Source of the DNA: JAKAWQ01 sp035509315
GTDB taxonomy: Bacteria; Pseudomonadota; Alphaproteobacteria; Acetobacterales; Acetobacteraceae
Reading direction: 5' to 3'
Length of the DNA stretch: 64,000 nucleotides
Assembly: GCA_035509315.1 (NCBI GenBank)
Contig: DATJLS010000002.1
Coordinates: forward strand, 1 to 64,000
Below the pieces are notes generated by a model. The model was not told where the DNA came from, made no database searches, and was given only the letters and a program-made list of their open reading frames with translations. The position numbers and the translations under genes are program-made. This document shows positions 17,654 through 26,364 of this stretch, in pieces. Within the stretch, counting starts at the first letter, position 1, and each line of letters begins with the position of its first letter.

Positions 17654-18328
17654 TTACCCGTAGCGTTCCTCAAGCCACGGATCGGCGTTGTTGTTGTAGC
17701 CGCGCACTTCCCAGAAGCCAGGACGATCGCCGACGGTGAACTCGATCCGCCGGATCCATTTCGCGGACTTCCAGAGATAGAGACGAGGGATCAGGATCCG
17801 GAGCGGGCCGCCGTGCTGGCGCGGGATGGGCTTGCTTTCCCATTGGTGCACGAGGAAGACGTCCGGCTGGTCGAACTGGTCCAGCCGCACATTGGTCGTG
17901 TAGCCGTCATGGGAATGGAAGACGACGTGCCGCGCCTCCGCCGTCGGGGTCACGAGCTCGACGAGCGTGTGCGCGGCCACGCCCTTCCAGTGATTGTCGT
18001 AGCGTGACCATTGCGTCACGCAATGCATGTCAGAAACGCTCTCGACCTGCGGCAGGGCGAGGAACGTCTCCCACGAAAGATGCGCCCTGTTCTCCACTGC
18101 GCCGTCGAGATCCAGGCGGAAATGGGAAAGCGGCACGCTCGGCTGGACGCCGAGATCAAGCACCGGCCAATCCCTGACCAGGCGCTGGCCGGGCGGCAGG
18201 CGCTGCTCGGGGTTCGCCCAAGTCCCGGTGAGAAGACGTCCCTCGCGCGCCCATTCCTGCTTGCGCTCGATCAGCTTGTCCTTGATCCGGCCCAGCAGCG
18301 TGACCTTCGGATCTTCGGCTTCGGCCAT
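17654..18328 (-). CDS. Sulfite-oxidase-fold molybdopterin-dependent oxidoreductase
   Basis: A 224-residue protein of the sulfite oxidase/YedY (MsrP) superfamily. Cys103 in SVSDMHCVTQWSRYDN is the expected molybdenum ligand. The segments VFHSHDGYTTN and HGGPLRILIPRLYLWKSAKW are typical of the molybdopterin domain. Unlike MsrP it has no twin-arginine signal peptide and no dimerisation domain, so it appears to be a cytoplasmic short form. The start at 18328 was chosen because the upstream extension is Arg/Pro-rich shadow sequence of the neighbouring gene. It follows the ThDP enzyme gene by 13 bases on the same strand. Substrate unknown. Confidence 0.85.
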   Translation of the reverse strand: MAEAEDPKVTLLGRIKDKLIERKQEWAREGRLLTGTWANPEQRLPPGQRLVRDWPVLDLGVQPSVPLSHFRLDLDGAVENRAHLSWETFLALPQVESVSDMHCVTQWSRYDNHWKGVAAHTLVELVTPTAEARHVVFHSHDGYTTNVRLDQFDQPDVFLVHQWESKPIPRQHGGPLRILIPRLYLWKSAKWIRRIEFTVGDRPGFWEVRGYNNNADPWLEERYG

Positions 18329-18341
18329 CGGCGTCTCCGTT

Positions 18342-20216
18342 TCATTCTCGCGGCGCAGAGATGGGGCCGGCCAGCGGAGAGGCAAGCGCCGAAGCGGTGC
18401 CGCGGCGCGGATTGCCCGAGCCGCGCTTCTGCACGGGCTGGCGGCGGGGCTTCGCGGCGGCTTTCGGCGCCTTGCTGGCGGCACGCAAATCCGCGATCGT
18501 CGCGCGCGTGGTGATCTGCTCGGGGTTGGTGACAAGCTCGATCACGGCGGGCCGGCCGCTCTCGACGGCGCGGCGGAAGGCGGGCGCGAAGCCCGCTGTT
18601 TCCGTCACCACTTCGCCATGGCCGCCGAACGCCTCGATAAAGCGCGCGAAATCGGGGTTTGTGAGTCCCGTTCCCGAGACCCGGCAAGGGAAATGCCGTT
18701 CCTGGTGCATACGGATCGTGCCGTACATCTGGTTGTTGAAGACGAGCACGATCGGCGCCACGCCATGGTGGAAGGCGGTCGCAATTTCCTGGCCGGTCAT
18801 CAGGAAGCCGCCATCGCCCACCGTGGCCACCACCATGCGCTCGGGAAAAGCGATCTTCGCGCCCACCGCGGCAGGAACCGCATAGCCCATCGCGCCGTTG
18901 CACGGGCCGATATAGCTCTGGCGGTCCGAAAAATTTATGAAGCGCGGTGCCCAGGTCGCGAAATTGCCGGCGTCCGTGGTGACGATCGCATCCGAAGTGA
19001 GCAGCGTTTCGAGTTCGCGCATAACCGTGCCGAGATTGAGCGGTCCCGGATAGTCTGGAACAACGCGGCCAGCCTCCCGCAATGCGCGGAGCTCTTCTGT
19101 CCATGTGCGCCACCCGATGCGTGGGGGATGGAGCATCGCCGCAGCTTCGGCAAAGCTGCTCAAGTCAGAAACGATTCCGAGCGTGGGGCGGAATACGCGG
19201 CCGATCTCACCGCCATCCGGATAGACATGCACGATAGGCACGCCACCCGCCGGCTCGAAGAGCGTATAGGCTTGGGTGGTGGCTTCGCCGAGTCGCGTAC
19301 CGATCGCCAGCACGAGGTCCGCTTCCTTGGCCTTGGCGATCAGCGCCGGATCGGCGCCGACGCCAAGATCGCCCACGAAATTATCAAGCGTGCCGTCATA
19401 AAGTGCCTGACGGCGGAACCCGACCGTCACCGGCAATTCGTGGCGCGTGAGAAAGCTGCGCAGCGCAGCGCGCCCTGCTTCACTCCAGCGCGAGCCGCCG
19501 AGCAGCGCGAGCGGCTTCTGGGCCCGCGCAAGCAGCGCCGAGAGCTGAGCGAGCGCATTCGGGCCGGGCTGCGGCAGGGCGATCGGGACCGGGCCGATAT
19601 CCTGCACTTCGACGGTCTGGCGCTGCATGTCTTCGGGCAGTGCGATCACCACCGGCCCCGGCCGTCCGGAAACCGCAATGTCCACCGCATGCGCGACGAT
19701 TTCCGGAATCCGCGCCGCATGGTCGATCTGGGTGACCCATTTCGCGATGGGCCCGAACATGCGGCGATAGTCGATCTCCTGGAACGCCTCGCGGTCGGTC
19801 TGGTCGGCCGGAATCTGACCGATGAAAAGCAGGAGCGGCGTGGAATCCTGCATTGCGATATGAACGCCGATCGCGCCGTGGCATGCCCCGGGTCCGCGCG
19901 TCACCATCGCCGCCGCCGGCCGGCCCGTAAGCTTGCCGAATGCCTCCGCCATGTTGACGGCTCCGGCCTCGAAGCGGCAGGTGATGAGCTGCAGCTTGTC
20001 ACGCACGGCATAGAGGCCATCGAGCACGTCCAGATAGCTCTCGCCCGGCACCTCGAAGACATGGTCGATGCCTTGTGCCACCAGAGCATCGGCAAGGATC
20101 CGGCCGCCCGGGCGGGGCACCATGCGCGCCTTGCGCGCCTTTGCAAGCTCCACGGTCTCCTCCGCCTTGCGGCTCTCTTCCCTGCGGAGCATAGGCGGCT
20201 CGCGCGCGATCGTCAC
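18342..20216 (-). CDS. Thiamine diphosphate enzyme, acetolactate synthase-like
   Basis: A 624-residue ThDP enzyme with the three-domain layout of acetolactate synthase. The N-terminal pyrimidine domain carries the catalytic Glu in FEVPGESYLDVLDGL. A central domain follows (about 230-370), and the C-terminal pyrophosphate domain has the GDG...NN motif (VGDGGFLMTGQE to VFNNQMYG). The start is a GTG. The last 45 residues are Ala/Lys/Arg-rich and lie beyond the usual end of the family. The enzyme is not next to a small regulatory ilvN subunit, so it is more likely a catabolic or otherwise specialised ThDP enzyme than a biosynthetic AHAS. It forms an apparent operon with the molybdoenzyme gene. 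Confidence 0.88.
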   Translation of the reverse strand: MTIAREPPMLRREESRKAEETVELAKARKARMVPRPGGRILADALVAQGIDHVFEVPGESYLDVLDGLYAVRDKLQLITCRFEAGAVNMAEAFGKLTGRPAAAMVTRGPGACHGAIGVHIAMQDSTPLLLFIGQIPADQTDREAFQEIDYRRMFGPIAKWVTQIDHAARIPEIVAHAVDIAVSGRPGPVVIALPEDMQRQTVEVQDIGPVPIALPQPGPNALAQLSALLARAQKPLALLGGSRWSEAGRAALRSFLTRHELPVTVGFRRQALYDGTLDNFVGDLGVGADPALIAKAKEADLVLAIGTRLGEATTQAYTLFEPAGGVPIVHVYPDGGEIGRVFRPTLGIVSDLSSFAEAAAMLHPPRIGWRTWTEELRALREAGRVVPDYPGPLNLGTVMRELETLLTSDAIVTTDAGNFATWAPRFINFSDRQSYIGPCNGAMGYAVPAAVGAKIAFPERMVVATVGDGGFLMTGQEIATAFHHGVAPIVLVFNNQMYGTIRMHQERHFPCRVSGTGLTNPDFARFIEAFGGHGEVVTETAGFAPAFRRAVESGRPAVIELVTNPEQITTRATIADLRAASKAPKAAAKPRRQPVQKRGSGNPRRGTASALASPLAGPISAPRE

Positions 20217-20389
20217 CTAGAGCGGGATGCGTTCGCCTGTGCTCACGGATCCCGCTCCCTTCCATTTGTTTTCCCGCGTGATTCACGCCTCCGGTTTTCC
20301 CACCTTCGGCAATCACGCTTTGGTCCGCCTCACACCTGGGCAGCGTGCAACGCGCGTGGCATGCTTGCGGTGGATTTGGGAGAAACGCG

Positions 20390-20647
20390 ATGCGCGCGAT
20401 CTTCGTTCAGATCAAGTGCGAGATGGGAAGGGCCTATCGCGTTGCCGAACGCGCTGCGGACGAGATCGAGGAACTTTCGGAACTCTACTCGACCTCTGGA
20501 CAGTACGACCTGCTCGGGAAATTCTATCTCGGTCCGGATGCGGATATCGGCCGCTTTGTCACCGAGCGCATTCAGGCCATTCCGGGCGTTAAGGACACCT
20601 ACACGCTGATTACCTTCAACGCCTTTGGTGCCGGCCGCACCGACTGA
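20390..20647 (+). CDS. Stand-alone Lrp/AsnC ligand-binding domain protein
   Basis: An 85-residue protein consisting only of the RAM/Lrp effector-binding domain (AIFVQIKCEMGRAYRVAER; YDLLGKFYLGPDADIGRF; IPGVKDTYTLITFNAF). The usual HTH domain is missing. Such single-domain proteins form ring oligomers and are thought to bind amino acids or modulate full-length Lrp proteins. I chose the ATG at 20390 because GGGAGA lies six bases upstream. It is divergent from the ThDP enzyme and meets the amidase tail to tail. Confidence 0.85.
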   Translation: MRAIFVQIKCEMGRAYRVAERAADEIEELSELYSTSGQYDLLGKFYLGPDADIGRFVTERIQAIPGVKDTYTLITFNAFGAGRTD

Positions 20648-20650
20648 ACT

Positions 20651-22144
20651 TCAATCGAACCCGAGAAACCCCGGGCTTTCAGCCAATGGCGGCGCGGCAG
20701 CCAGGCTCGTGATGTCGGGCACGGGCCGGGCTGTAAGCGGGTTGCTCGCCAGCATGGCTTCAAGGGCGGCCGCGACCGCGAGAACCTTTGCATCACCGCC
20801 GCGCGGCCCGACAATCTGCAGCCCGAACGGCATACCAGCCCGATCGCGGCCGACCGGGAGCGAGATTGCCGGATGGCCCGCCAGGGTCACCGCATAGGCG
20901 AGCGCCAGCCACTGAAAATAGTTCTTCGTCTTCTTCCCGTCGATCTCCGCGGGATAAAGCTCGCTCCACGGGCGCGGACTGATGGTGATCGCAGGGGAGA
21001 GCAACACGTCGTACTCGCGGAAGAAATCCTGCCAGCGCCGGTAAAGCATCGTCTGCAGAACGCTTGCCTCTGCCACATCGGTGGCCGAATAGCCGAGACC
21101 CTCCTCGACATTGGCGACCACATTGGGACCCACCTCGTGCCGCCGCTCACGCACCTTGGCAAGGTGCGAGGCGAGAAAGCCGACCGCCCGCAGCACGGCG
21201 AAAGACTCGTCCGCGCCGGTGCAATCGGGTGTCGCGTCATCGGCGCGGGCAAAGACATGACGGAAATGGCCTGTCTTTTCGGCGAAGATTTCGGCGATAT
21301 GCCGCTCGGTCGGCGCGAAGCCGAAATCCGGCGTAAGCGCGACCTTGAGTTGCGTGAGATCGACGGACGGAAGCGGAAAGAAATGCCGAGGTTCGTGGAC
21401 GGTGCGTCCATGGATCGTCGTTGCGAGCGGGTCGGCCGCGTCGTCGCTCGCCATCACGGAGAGCAGAAGTGCGAGATCGGGCACCGTGCGGGCCATCGGC
21501 CCCGTCACGGCGAGCGGCGACCAGCCGAGCTGGCGCCTTTCATTCGCGACCAGCCCAGGGGTCGGCCGAAAGCCGACAATGCCGCAGAAGGCGGCCGGGT
21601 TGCGCAGGCTGCCGCCCGTGTCCGAACCGGAAGCAAGCGGAATCATCCCGGTTGCGAGCGCGACCGCCGAACCACCCGAAGAGCCGGCAGCGGATTTCTG
21701 CGGGGCGAACGGATTGCCGGTGGCGCCGTATACCGCATTGCGCGTGTTCGCGCCGGCCCCGAACTCCGGCGTGTTGGTCTTTGCGACGACAATCCCACCG
21801 GCCGCGCGGATCGCCCGCACCAGGCGCTCATCCTGTGCCGGCACATGCTTCGCGAAGATCGGGCTTCCATAGGTGGTGACGAGCCCCTCGGTGTCCTCAA
21901 GATCCTTGATCCCAACCGGCAGACCGGCGATCGGGCCGAGCGGCTCGCCGCTTTTCACCATCCGGTCCACCGAAGTCGCGGCTTCGCGGGCGCGCACGAA
22001 ATCGGTTGCGACGACCGCGTTGACCGCGTGATTGACCCGCTCAATCCTGCGGATGCAGCTTTCGAGAAGTTCGCCGGCAGAAAGCTGCTTACGGCCGATC
22101 AGCGCCCGCGCCTCGAACGCGGTCAAATCGCAGGGCTCGCTCAC
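20651..22144 (-). CDS. Amidase (amidase signature family)
   Basis: A 497-residue hydrolase of the GatA/AtzF/fatty-acid-amide-hydrolase family. The Ser-cisSer-Lys triad is visible: Lys80 in LPVGIKD, Ser155 in the GSSGGSA loop and the nucleophile Ser179 in GSDTGGSLR. The start is a GTG three bases after the stop of the gamma-glutamyltransferase gene, so the two are co-transcribed. No gatB or gatC is nearby, so a role in tRNA amidation is unlikely and the natural substrate is some small amide. It would be cytoplasmic; no signal peptide. Confidence 0.92.
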   Translation of the reverse strand: MSEPCDLTAFEARALIGRKQLSAGELLESCIRRIERVNHAVNAVVATDFVRAREAATSVDRMVKSGEPLGPIAGLPVGIKDLEDTEGLVTTYGSPIFAKHVPAQDERLVRAIRAAGGIVVAKTNTPEFGAGANTRNAVYGATGNPFAPQKSAAGSSGGSAVALATGMIPLASGSDTGGSLRNPAAFCGIVGFRPTPGLVANERRQLGWSPLAVTGPMARTVPDLALLLSVMASDDAADPLATTIHGRTVHEPRHFFPLPSVDLTQLKVALTPDFGFAPTERHIAEIFAEKTGHFRHVFARADDATPDCTGADESFAVLRAVGFLASHLAKVRERRHEVGPNVVANVEEGLGYSATDVAEASVLQTMLYRRWQDFFREYDVLLSPAITISPRPWSELYPAEIDGKKTKNYFQWLALAYAVTLAGHPAISLPVGRDRAGMPFGLQIVGPRGGDAKVLAVAAALEAMLASNPLTARPVPDITSLAAAPPLAESPGFLGFD

Positions 22145-22147
22145 AGC

Positions 22148-23746
22148 TCAATATCCGAGCGCCATTCCATCCTTGCGCGGATCGGAGGCTCCGCTGAGCA
22201 CGCCCCGCGTGCGATCGATCCAGATTGCCTGGCCGCCGCCATGCGGCCGTTCGACCACTGTGAGCTGATGCCCGCGGCGCACCAGCTGCTCGGCTGTCGC
22301 AGCCGGCAGGCCACGTTCGATCTCAAGCTTGCCATGATAGGGAAAGACGCGAGGGGCATCCAGGGACTCCTGGATATCGAGCCCATATTCGAGGAAATTC
22401 GTGAGGAAAAGCGACTGCCCCATCGGCTGGAAATGCCCGCCCATCACGCCGAATGGCATGACCGCCTCGCCATCCTTGGTGAGCATGCCCGGAATGATGG
22501 TGTGCATCGGCCGCTTGTTGGGGGCGATGCAGTTGGGGTGGCCGCGTTCGAGGCGGAATCCGAAGCCGCGATTCTGCATCATGATCCCTGACTTTTCGGC
22601 CAGGATACCGCTGCCGAAGCCCTGGAAGAGGGAGTTGATGAAACTCGCCACGTTGCCGTCGCGATCGACGACGCAAAGATAGACCGTGTCCGCATGCACC
22701 GGCATCGCCGCTTCGCCGGCCGAGGGGAGCATTTCCATCGCCCGCTCATCATCGATCAGCGCCCGCAGTTCGGCGAGATAGCTGGGGCTGGTCAGGTGCC
22801 CGACCGGCACCTCTACCTGCGCGGGGTCGGCAAGGAAGGCGTCACGGTCTCGATAGACGAGGCGTGCCGCCTCGATATGCCGGTGCAGGCGAAGCGCGCT
22901 CATCGGCCCGTCGGGCGCGCTCGGAATCCCCCCCAGAATCCCGAGCAGCATCAGGACCAGAAGCCCCGCCCCGTTCGGCGGGCACTGCCACACCTCGAAG
23001 CCACGCCAGCTTGTGCGGATCGGCTGCACGAACTCGGCCCCTTTGAGCCCGGCGGCGAAATCCGCCTCCGTGTGCAGCCCGCCGCGTGACCGGAGCGTGT
23101 CCACCATGTCGGCTGCGATCGGTCCCTCATAGAAGGCGCGGGCGCCCTCTTTGGCGATTGCCCGGAGCGTGGTCGCCAGGTTCGGCGGCACGAAGCGCTC
23201 ACCGGCGATCGGCGCGCGGCCGTGCGGAAGGAATGTCTGGGTCCCGTTCTTGCGAAGCTTCTCTTCGAGAAGCGCCCAGTCGAACGCGACGCGGGGATGC
23301 ACGGCGAAGCCCTGCTCGGCGTAGCGGATCGCCGGTTGCAGTAGCTCGTCGAATCCCTTGGTACCATGCGCCTTGAGCAATGTCTCCCACGCCGCGACGG
23401 CGCCGGGAACGGTCACGCTGTGGGCGGAGGTATTCTCGAGCTCCGTCGGGCCATTTCTTTCGAACCAGTCGATGCTCGCGGCTGCGGGCGCGCGGCCGGA
23501 ACCGTTCAGCGCAACGACCTTGCGGCTGCCGGCGGGGGCATAAAGACAGAAGCAGTCTCCGCCGATCCCGGTCGATTGCGGCTCGACCACGCACTGCACC
23601 GCGACCGCCGCCACCGCTGCGTCGAGCGCATTGCCCCCCGCCCGCAGAACATCGAGAGCCGCGAGCGTCGAGGCTGGCATCGAGGTCGCAGCCATCCCGT
23701 TCGTCGCGAACACGGGACTCCGGCCCGGCAAATGGAAATCGCGCAT
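22148..23746 (-). CDS. Gamma-glutamyltransferase family protein
   Basis: A 532-residue Ntn hydrolase of the gamma-glutamyltranspeptidase family. The nucleophile expected at the start of the small subunit is Thr354 (HADTVYLCVVDRDGN), and the oxyanion-loop equivalent is in FGVMGGHFQPMGQ. No signal peptide is visible, unlike secreted GGT (GgtA), so this is one of the cytoplasmic GGT-like acylases. The ATG at 23746 is preceded by GGGAGAG four bases away; the frame is open upstream but without a binding site. It is co-transcribed with an amidase, suggesting breakdown of a shared amide or glutamyl substrate. Confidence 0.9.
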   Translation of the reverse strand: MRDFHLPGRSPVFATNGMAATSMPASTLAALDVLRAGGNALDAAVAAVAVQCVVEPQSTGIGGDCFCLYAPAGSRKVVALNGSGRAPAAASIDWFERNGPTELENTSAHSVTVPGAVAAWETLLKAHGTKGFDELLQPAIRYAEQGFAVHPRVAFDWALLEEKLRKNGTQTFLPHGRAPIAGERFVPPNLATTLRAIAKEGARAFYEGPIAADMVDTLRSRGGLHTEADFAAGLKGAEFVQPIRTSWRGFEVWQCPPNGAGLLVLMLLGILGGIPSAPDGPMSALRLHRHIEAARLVYRDRDAFLADPAQVEVPVGHLTSPSYLAELRALIDDERAMEMLPSAGEAAMPVHADTVYLCVVDRDGNVASFINSLFQGFGSGILAEKSGIMMQNRGFGFRLERGHPNCIAPNKRPMHTIIPGMLTKDGEAVMPFGVMGGHFQPMGQSLFLTNFLEYGLDIQESLDAPRVFPYHGKLEIERGLPAATAEQLVRRGHQLTVVERPHGGGQAIWIDRTRGVLSGASDPRKDGMALGY

Positions 23747-23857
23747 ATTCTCTCTCCCGCGTCCGCCGCGGACGCTGGCACGGGACCGCACGATTGGCAA
23801 CGCCGCCGACTCTGGCATGATGCCGTTCCGTTCCGCGACCTTCAGGGGAGGGCGGTC

Positions 23858-24193
23858 ATGAGCGCCACGATCGAGGATTTCGGCCGCGTCGAGATCCGCG
23901 TCGGCACCATCGTCGAAGCCGCACGCTTCCCGGAGGCGCGCAAACCCGCCCTCAAGCTCGTGATCGACTTCGGGCCGGACCTCGGCCGGCGGAAATCCTC
24001 GGCCCAGATCACCGAACATTACCCGCCGGACCGACTGATCGGCCGGCAGGTCTGCGCGGTGGTCAACCTGCCACCCCGCCGCATCGGCCCATTCGTCTCG
24101 GAGGTGCTCACTCTCGGCCTGCCGGACGAAGATGGCGCGGTCGTGCTCATCCGTCCCGACTTCAAGGTCCCGGACGGCGGCCGCCTGTTCTGA
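23858..24193 (+). CDS. csaA: CsaA-type tRNA-binding domain protein
   Basis: A 111-residue single-domain OB-fold protein (FGRVEIRVGTIVEAARFPEA; LVIDFGPDLGRRKSSAQIT; GRQVCAVVNLPPRRIGPFVS) matching CsaA, a protein with reported chaperone/secretion and tRNA-binding activity. The ATG at 23858 has AGGGGAGGG upstream. Length is as expected for the family. It is divergent from the gamma-glutamyltransferase gene and followed by the GMC oxidoreductase gene after 65 bases. Confidence 0.92.
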   Translation: MSATIEDFGRVEIRVGTIVEAARFPEARKPALKLVIDFGPDLGRRKSSAQITEHYPPDRLIGRQVCAVVNLPPRRIGPFVSEVLTLGLPDEDGAVVLIRPDFKVPDGGRLF

Positions 24194-24258
24194 TAGAAGC
24201 TTTCGAGGAACGGAAGCTCAGGATCCTCATCTTGCGGTCTTCCGAATGGAAGGAAGGG

Positions 24259-25893
24259 ATGTCGATCGGGCGATTCGATTATGTGATTGTCGGGGCCGGC
24301 AGCGCCGGCTGCGTGCTGGCCAATCGCCTGTCCGCCGATCCGCGCGCGTCCGTGCTGCTGCTCGAAGCAGGCGGGCGCGACAACTACATCTGGATTCACA
24401 TCCCGATCGGTTATCTCTATACCCAGAACAATCCGCGCACCGACTGGTGCTTCAGGACCGAGGCCGAGGCAGGGCTGAACGGCCGCGCGCTCTCTTATCC
24501 GCGCGGGCGGGTCCTGGGCGGATGCTCGTCCATCAATGGCATGATTTATATGCGCGGCCAGGCACGTGACTATGATCAGTGGCGGCAATTCGGGAATGTC
24601 GGCTGGTCGTGGGATGACGTGCTCCCCTATTTCCGCCGCTCGGAGGATCAGGTGCGCGGCGCCGATGAAGCGCATGGCGCGGGCGGGGAGTGGCGGGTCG
24701 AGGAAATGCGGCTTTCGTGGGAGATTCTCGACGCATTTCGCGCCGCTGCGGCGGAGATTGGCATCCCGCCGACCGAGGATTTCAATCGCGGCAACAATGA
24801 AGGCTGCGGCTATTTTCAGGTCAATCAGCGGCGTGGCGTGCGCGTCAACACGGCCAAGGCCTTTCTTCGTCCTGCGCGCGGGCGGCCCAACCTGACGGTG
24901 ATCACCGGCGCCGAGGCGCGGGCTGTTCTTTTCGAAGGGAAGCAGGCAAAGGGGGTCGCGTTCCTGCGAAAAGGCATCGCCGAGGAGGCCGAGGCAGGCG
25001 AAGTCATTCTCGCGGCCGGCGCGATCGGCTCGCCGCATCTACTCGAGCTTTCCGGTGTCGGACAGGGATCTCTGCTGAAGGAGCATGGTGTCGCGGTGCG
25101 GCACGAGCTTCCGGGCGTGGGTGAAAATCTGCAGGACCATCTGCAAATTCGCATGGCTTACAAAGTGCATCACACGCGAACACTGAATGAGCGCGCGAAC
25201 AGCCTGCCCGGGCGGATCGGCATGGGACTGGAATATTTTTTCTTCCGGCGTGGCCCGCTGACGATGGCGCCGAGCCAGCTCGGCTGCTTCACCAGGAGCG
25301 ATCCTTCGCGCGAAACGCCCGATCTCGAATATCACGTCCAGCCACTCAGCCTTGATCGCTTCGATGCTCCACCGCATGCTTTTCCGGCCTTCACGGCATC
25401 GGTCTGCAATCTCCGCCCGGAGAGTCGCGGCTCGGTGCATCTGAAAGGACCGGAGTCAGGCCGGGCGCCGGCGATCCGGCCCAATTATCTCGCGACGGAG
25501 GGGGATCGTCGCGTCGCCATCGCGGCGATGCGCCTCACGCGGCGGATCGCCGCAGCGCCGGCGCTCGCGCGGTTCGAGCCGGAGGAGTTCCGCCCCGGGC
25601 CCGCTGCGGAGAGCGATGCGGATCTTGCGCGCGCGGCTGGCGATATCGGCACCACGATCTTCCATCCTGTCGGGACCTGCCGGATGGGCGATGATCCGCT
25701 GGCGGTGGTCGATGCGCGGCTTTGCGTGCACGGGCTGGGCGGCCTGCGCATCGCCGATGCTTCCGTGATGCCCACCATCACCTCAGGCAATACCAACGCG
25801 CCCACGATCATGATCGCCGAGAAAGCAGCGGACATGATCCTCGCCGATCGCCGCCCGGTGCCGCCGCGCAATCCGACGGCCGAGACGGTTTGA
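24259..25893 (+). CDS. GMC-family FAD-dependent oxidoreductase (choline dehydrogenase-like)
   Basis: A 544-residue flavoprotein of the glucose-methanol-choline family, oxidising an unknown alcohol. There is an N-terminal dinucleotide-binding motif (FDYVIVGAGSAGCVLANRLS), the GMC signature 1 region (PRGRVLGGCSSINGMIYMRG), signature 2 (GAIGSPHLLELSGVG), and the C-terminal active-site His (TTIFHPVGTCRMG) and Asn (SGNTNAPTIMIAEKAADMI). I chose the ATG at 24259 because AGGAAGG precedes it. It heads a gene row with MaoC and CitE-like enzymes, suggesting a shared catabolic pathway. Confidence 0.92.
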   Translation: MSIGRFDYVIVGAGSAGCVLANRLSADPRASVLLLEAGGRDNYIWIHIPIGYLYTQNNPRTDWCFRTEAEAGLNGRALSYPRGRVLGGCSSINGMIYMRGQARDYDQWRQFGNVGWSWDDVLPYFRRSEDQVRGADEAHGAGGEWRVEEMRLSWEILDAFRAAAAEIGIPPTEDFNRGNNEGCGYFQVNQRRGVRVNTAKAFLRPARGRPNLTVITGAEARAVLFEGKQAKGVAFLRKGIAEEAEAGEVILAAGAIGSPHLLELSGVGQGSLLKEHGVAVRHELPGVGENLQDHLQIRMAYKVHHTRTLNERANSLPGRIGMGLEYFFFRRGPLTMAPSQLGCFTRSDPSRETPDLEYHVQPLSLDRFDAPPHAFPAFTASVCNLRPESRGSVHLKGPESGRAPAIRPNYLATEGDRRVAIAAMRLTRRIAAAPALARFEPEEFRPGPAAESDADLARAAGDIGTTIFHPVGTCRMGDDPLAVVDARLCVHGLGGLRIADASVMPTITSGNTNAPTIMIAEKAADMILADRRPVPPRNPTAETV

Positions 25894-25896
25894 AGG

Positions 25897-26364
25897 ATGG
25901 CGGGCCTTTTCTTCGAGGATCTTGTCGAGGGGAAGGTCATCGATGCGGAATGGACGCGCACTATCACCGAGGCTGACAATGTGTTCTTCTGCGCGCTCAC
26001 CATGAACGTGCAGAAGCTGCATCTCGACGCCGAATATGCGAAGCAGACGGAGTTTGGCCGCCCGCTCGTCAATTCGCTTTTTACCCTGGGGCTGATGATC
26101 GGGATGAGCGTTCACAACACCACCCAGGGCACGACCATCGCCAATCTCGGCATGACCGAGGTGCGCTTTCCCGCCCCGGTCTTCGCCGGTGATACGCTGC
26201 GCGTCGAAACCACCGTGCTCACGGCCCGGCCGAGCCGCTCGCGCGCTGATGCCGGGATCATCACTTTCCGGCACCAGGCGTTCAATCAGGCGGGTATGCT
26301 CGTCGCCTCCTGCGAACGGGCGGCCCTGATGCGACGGCACCCGACATCTTCCGGTGCCGCATGA
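25897..26364 (+). CDS. MaoC-like hotdog-fold dehydratase
   Basis: A 155-residue hotdog-fold protein. The hydratase motif is seen in TITEADNVFFCALTMNVQKL (the ITEAD region) with a VNSLFTLGLMIGMSVH helix, as in mesaconyl- and itaconyl-CoA hydratases. It would add or remove water from an enoyl-CoA. It starts three bases after the GMC gene and its end overlaps the CitE-like gene by four bases, so the pair is translationally coupled. MaoC+CitE pairs act on beta-methylmalyl-CoA or citramalyl-CoA type substrates in related bacteria; that use here is inference. Confidence 0.85.
   Translation: MAGLFFEDLVEGKVIDAEWTRTITEADNVFFCALTMNVQKLHLDAEYAKQTEFGRPLVNSLFTLGLMIGMSVHNTTQGTTIANLGMTEVRFPAPVFAGDTLRVETTVLTARPSRSRADAGIITFRHQAFNQAGMLVASCERAALMRRHPTSSGAA

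Noticed and set aside
18027..20609. An 860-codon plus-strand frame opposite the ThDP enzyme and molybdoenzyme genes
   Set aside because: Low-complexity Arg/Ala/His sequence without motifs; the opposite strand has complete ThDP and molybdopterin signatures.
20873..22591. A 572-codon plus-strand frame across the amidase and gamma-glutamyltransferase genes
   Set aside because: It spans the joint of two well-defined minus-strand genes and has no recognisable domain.
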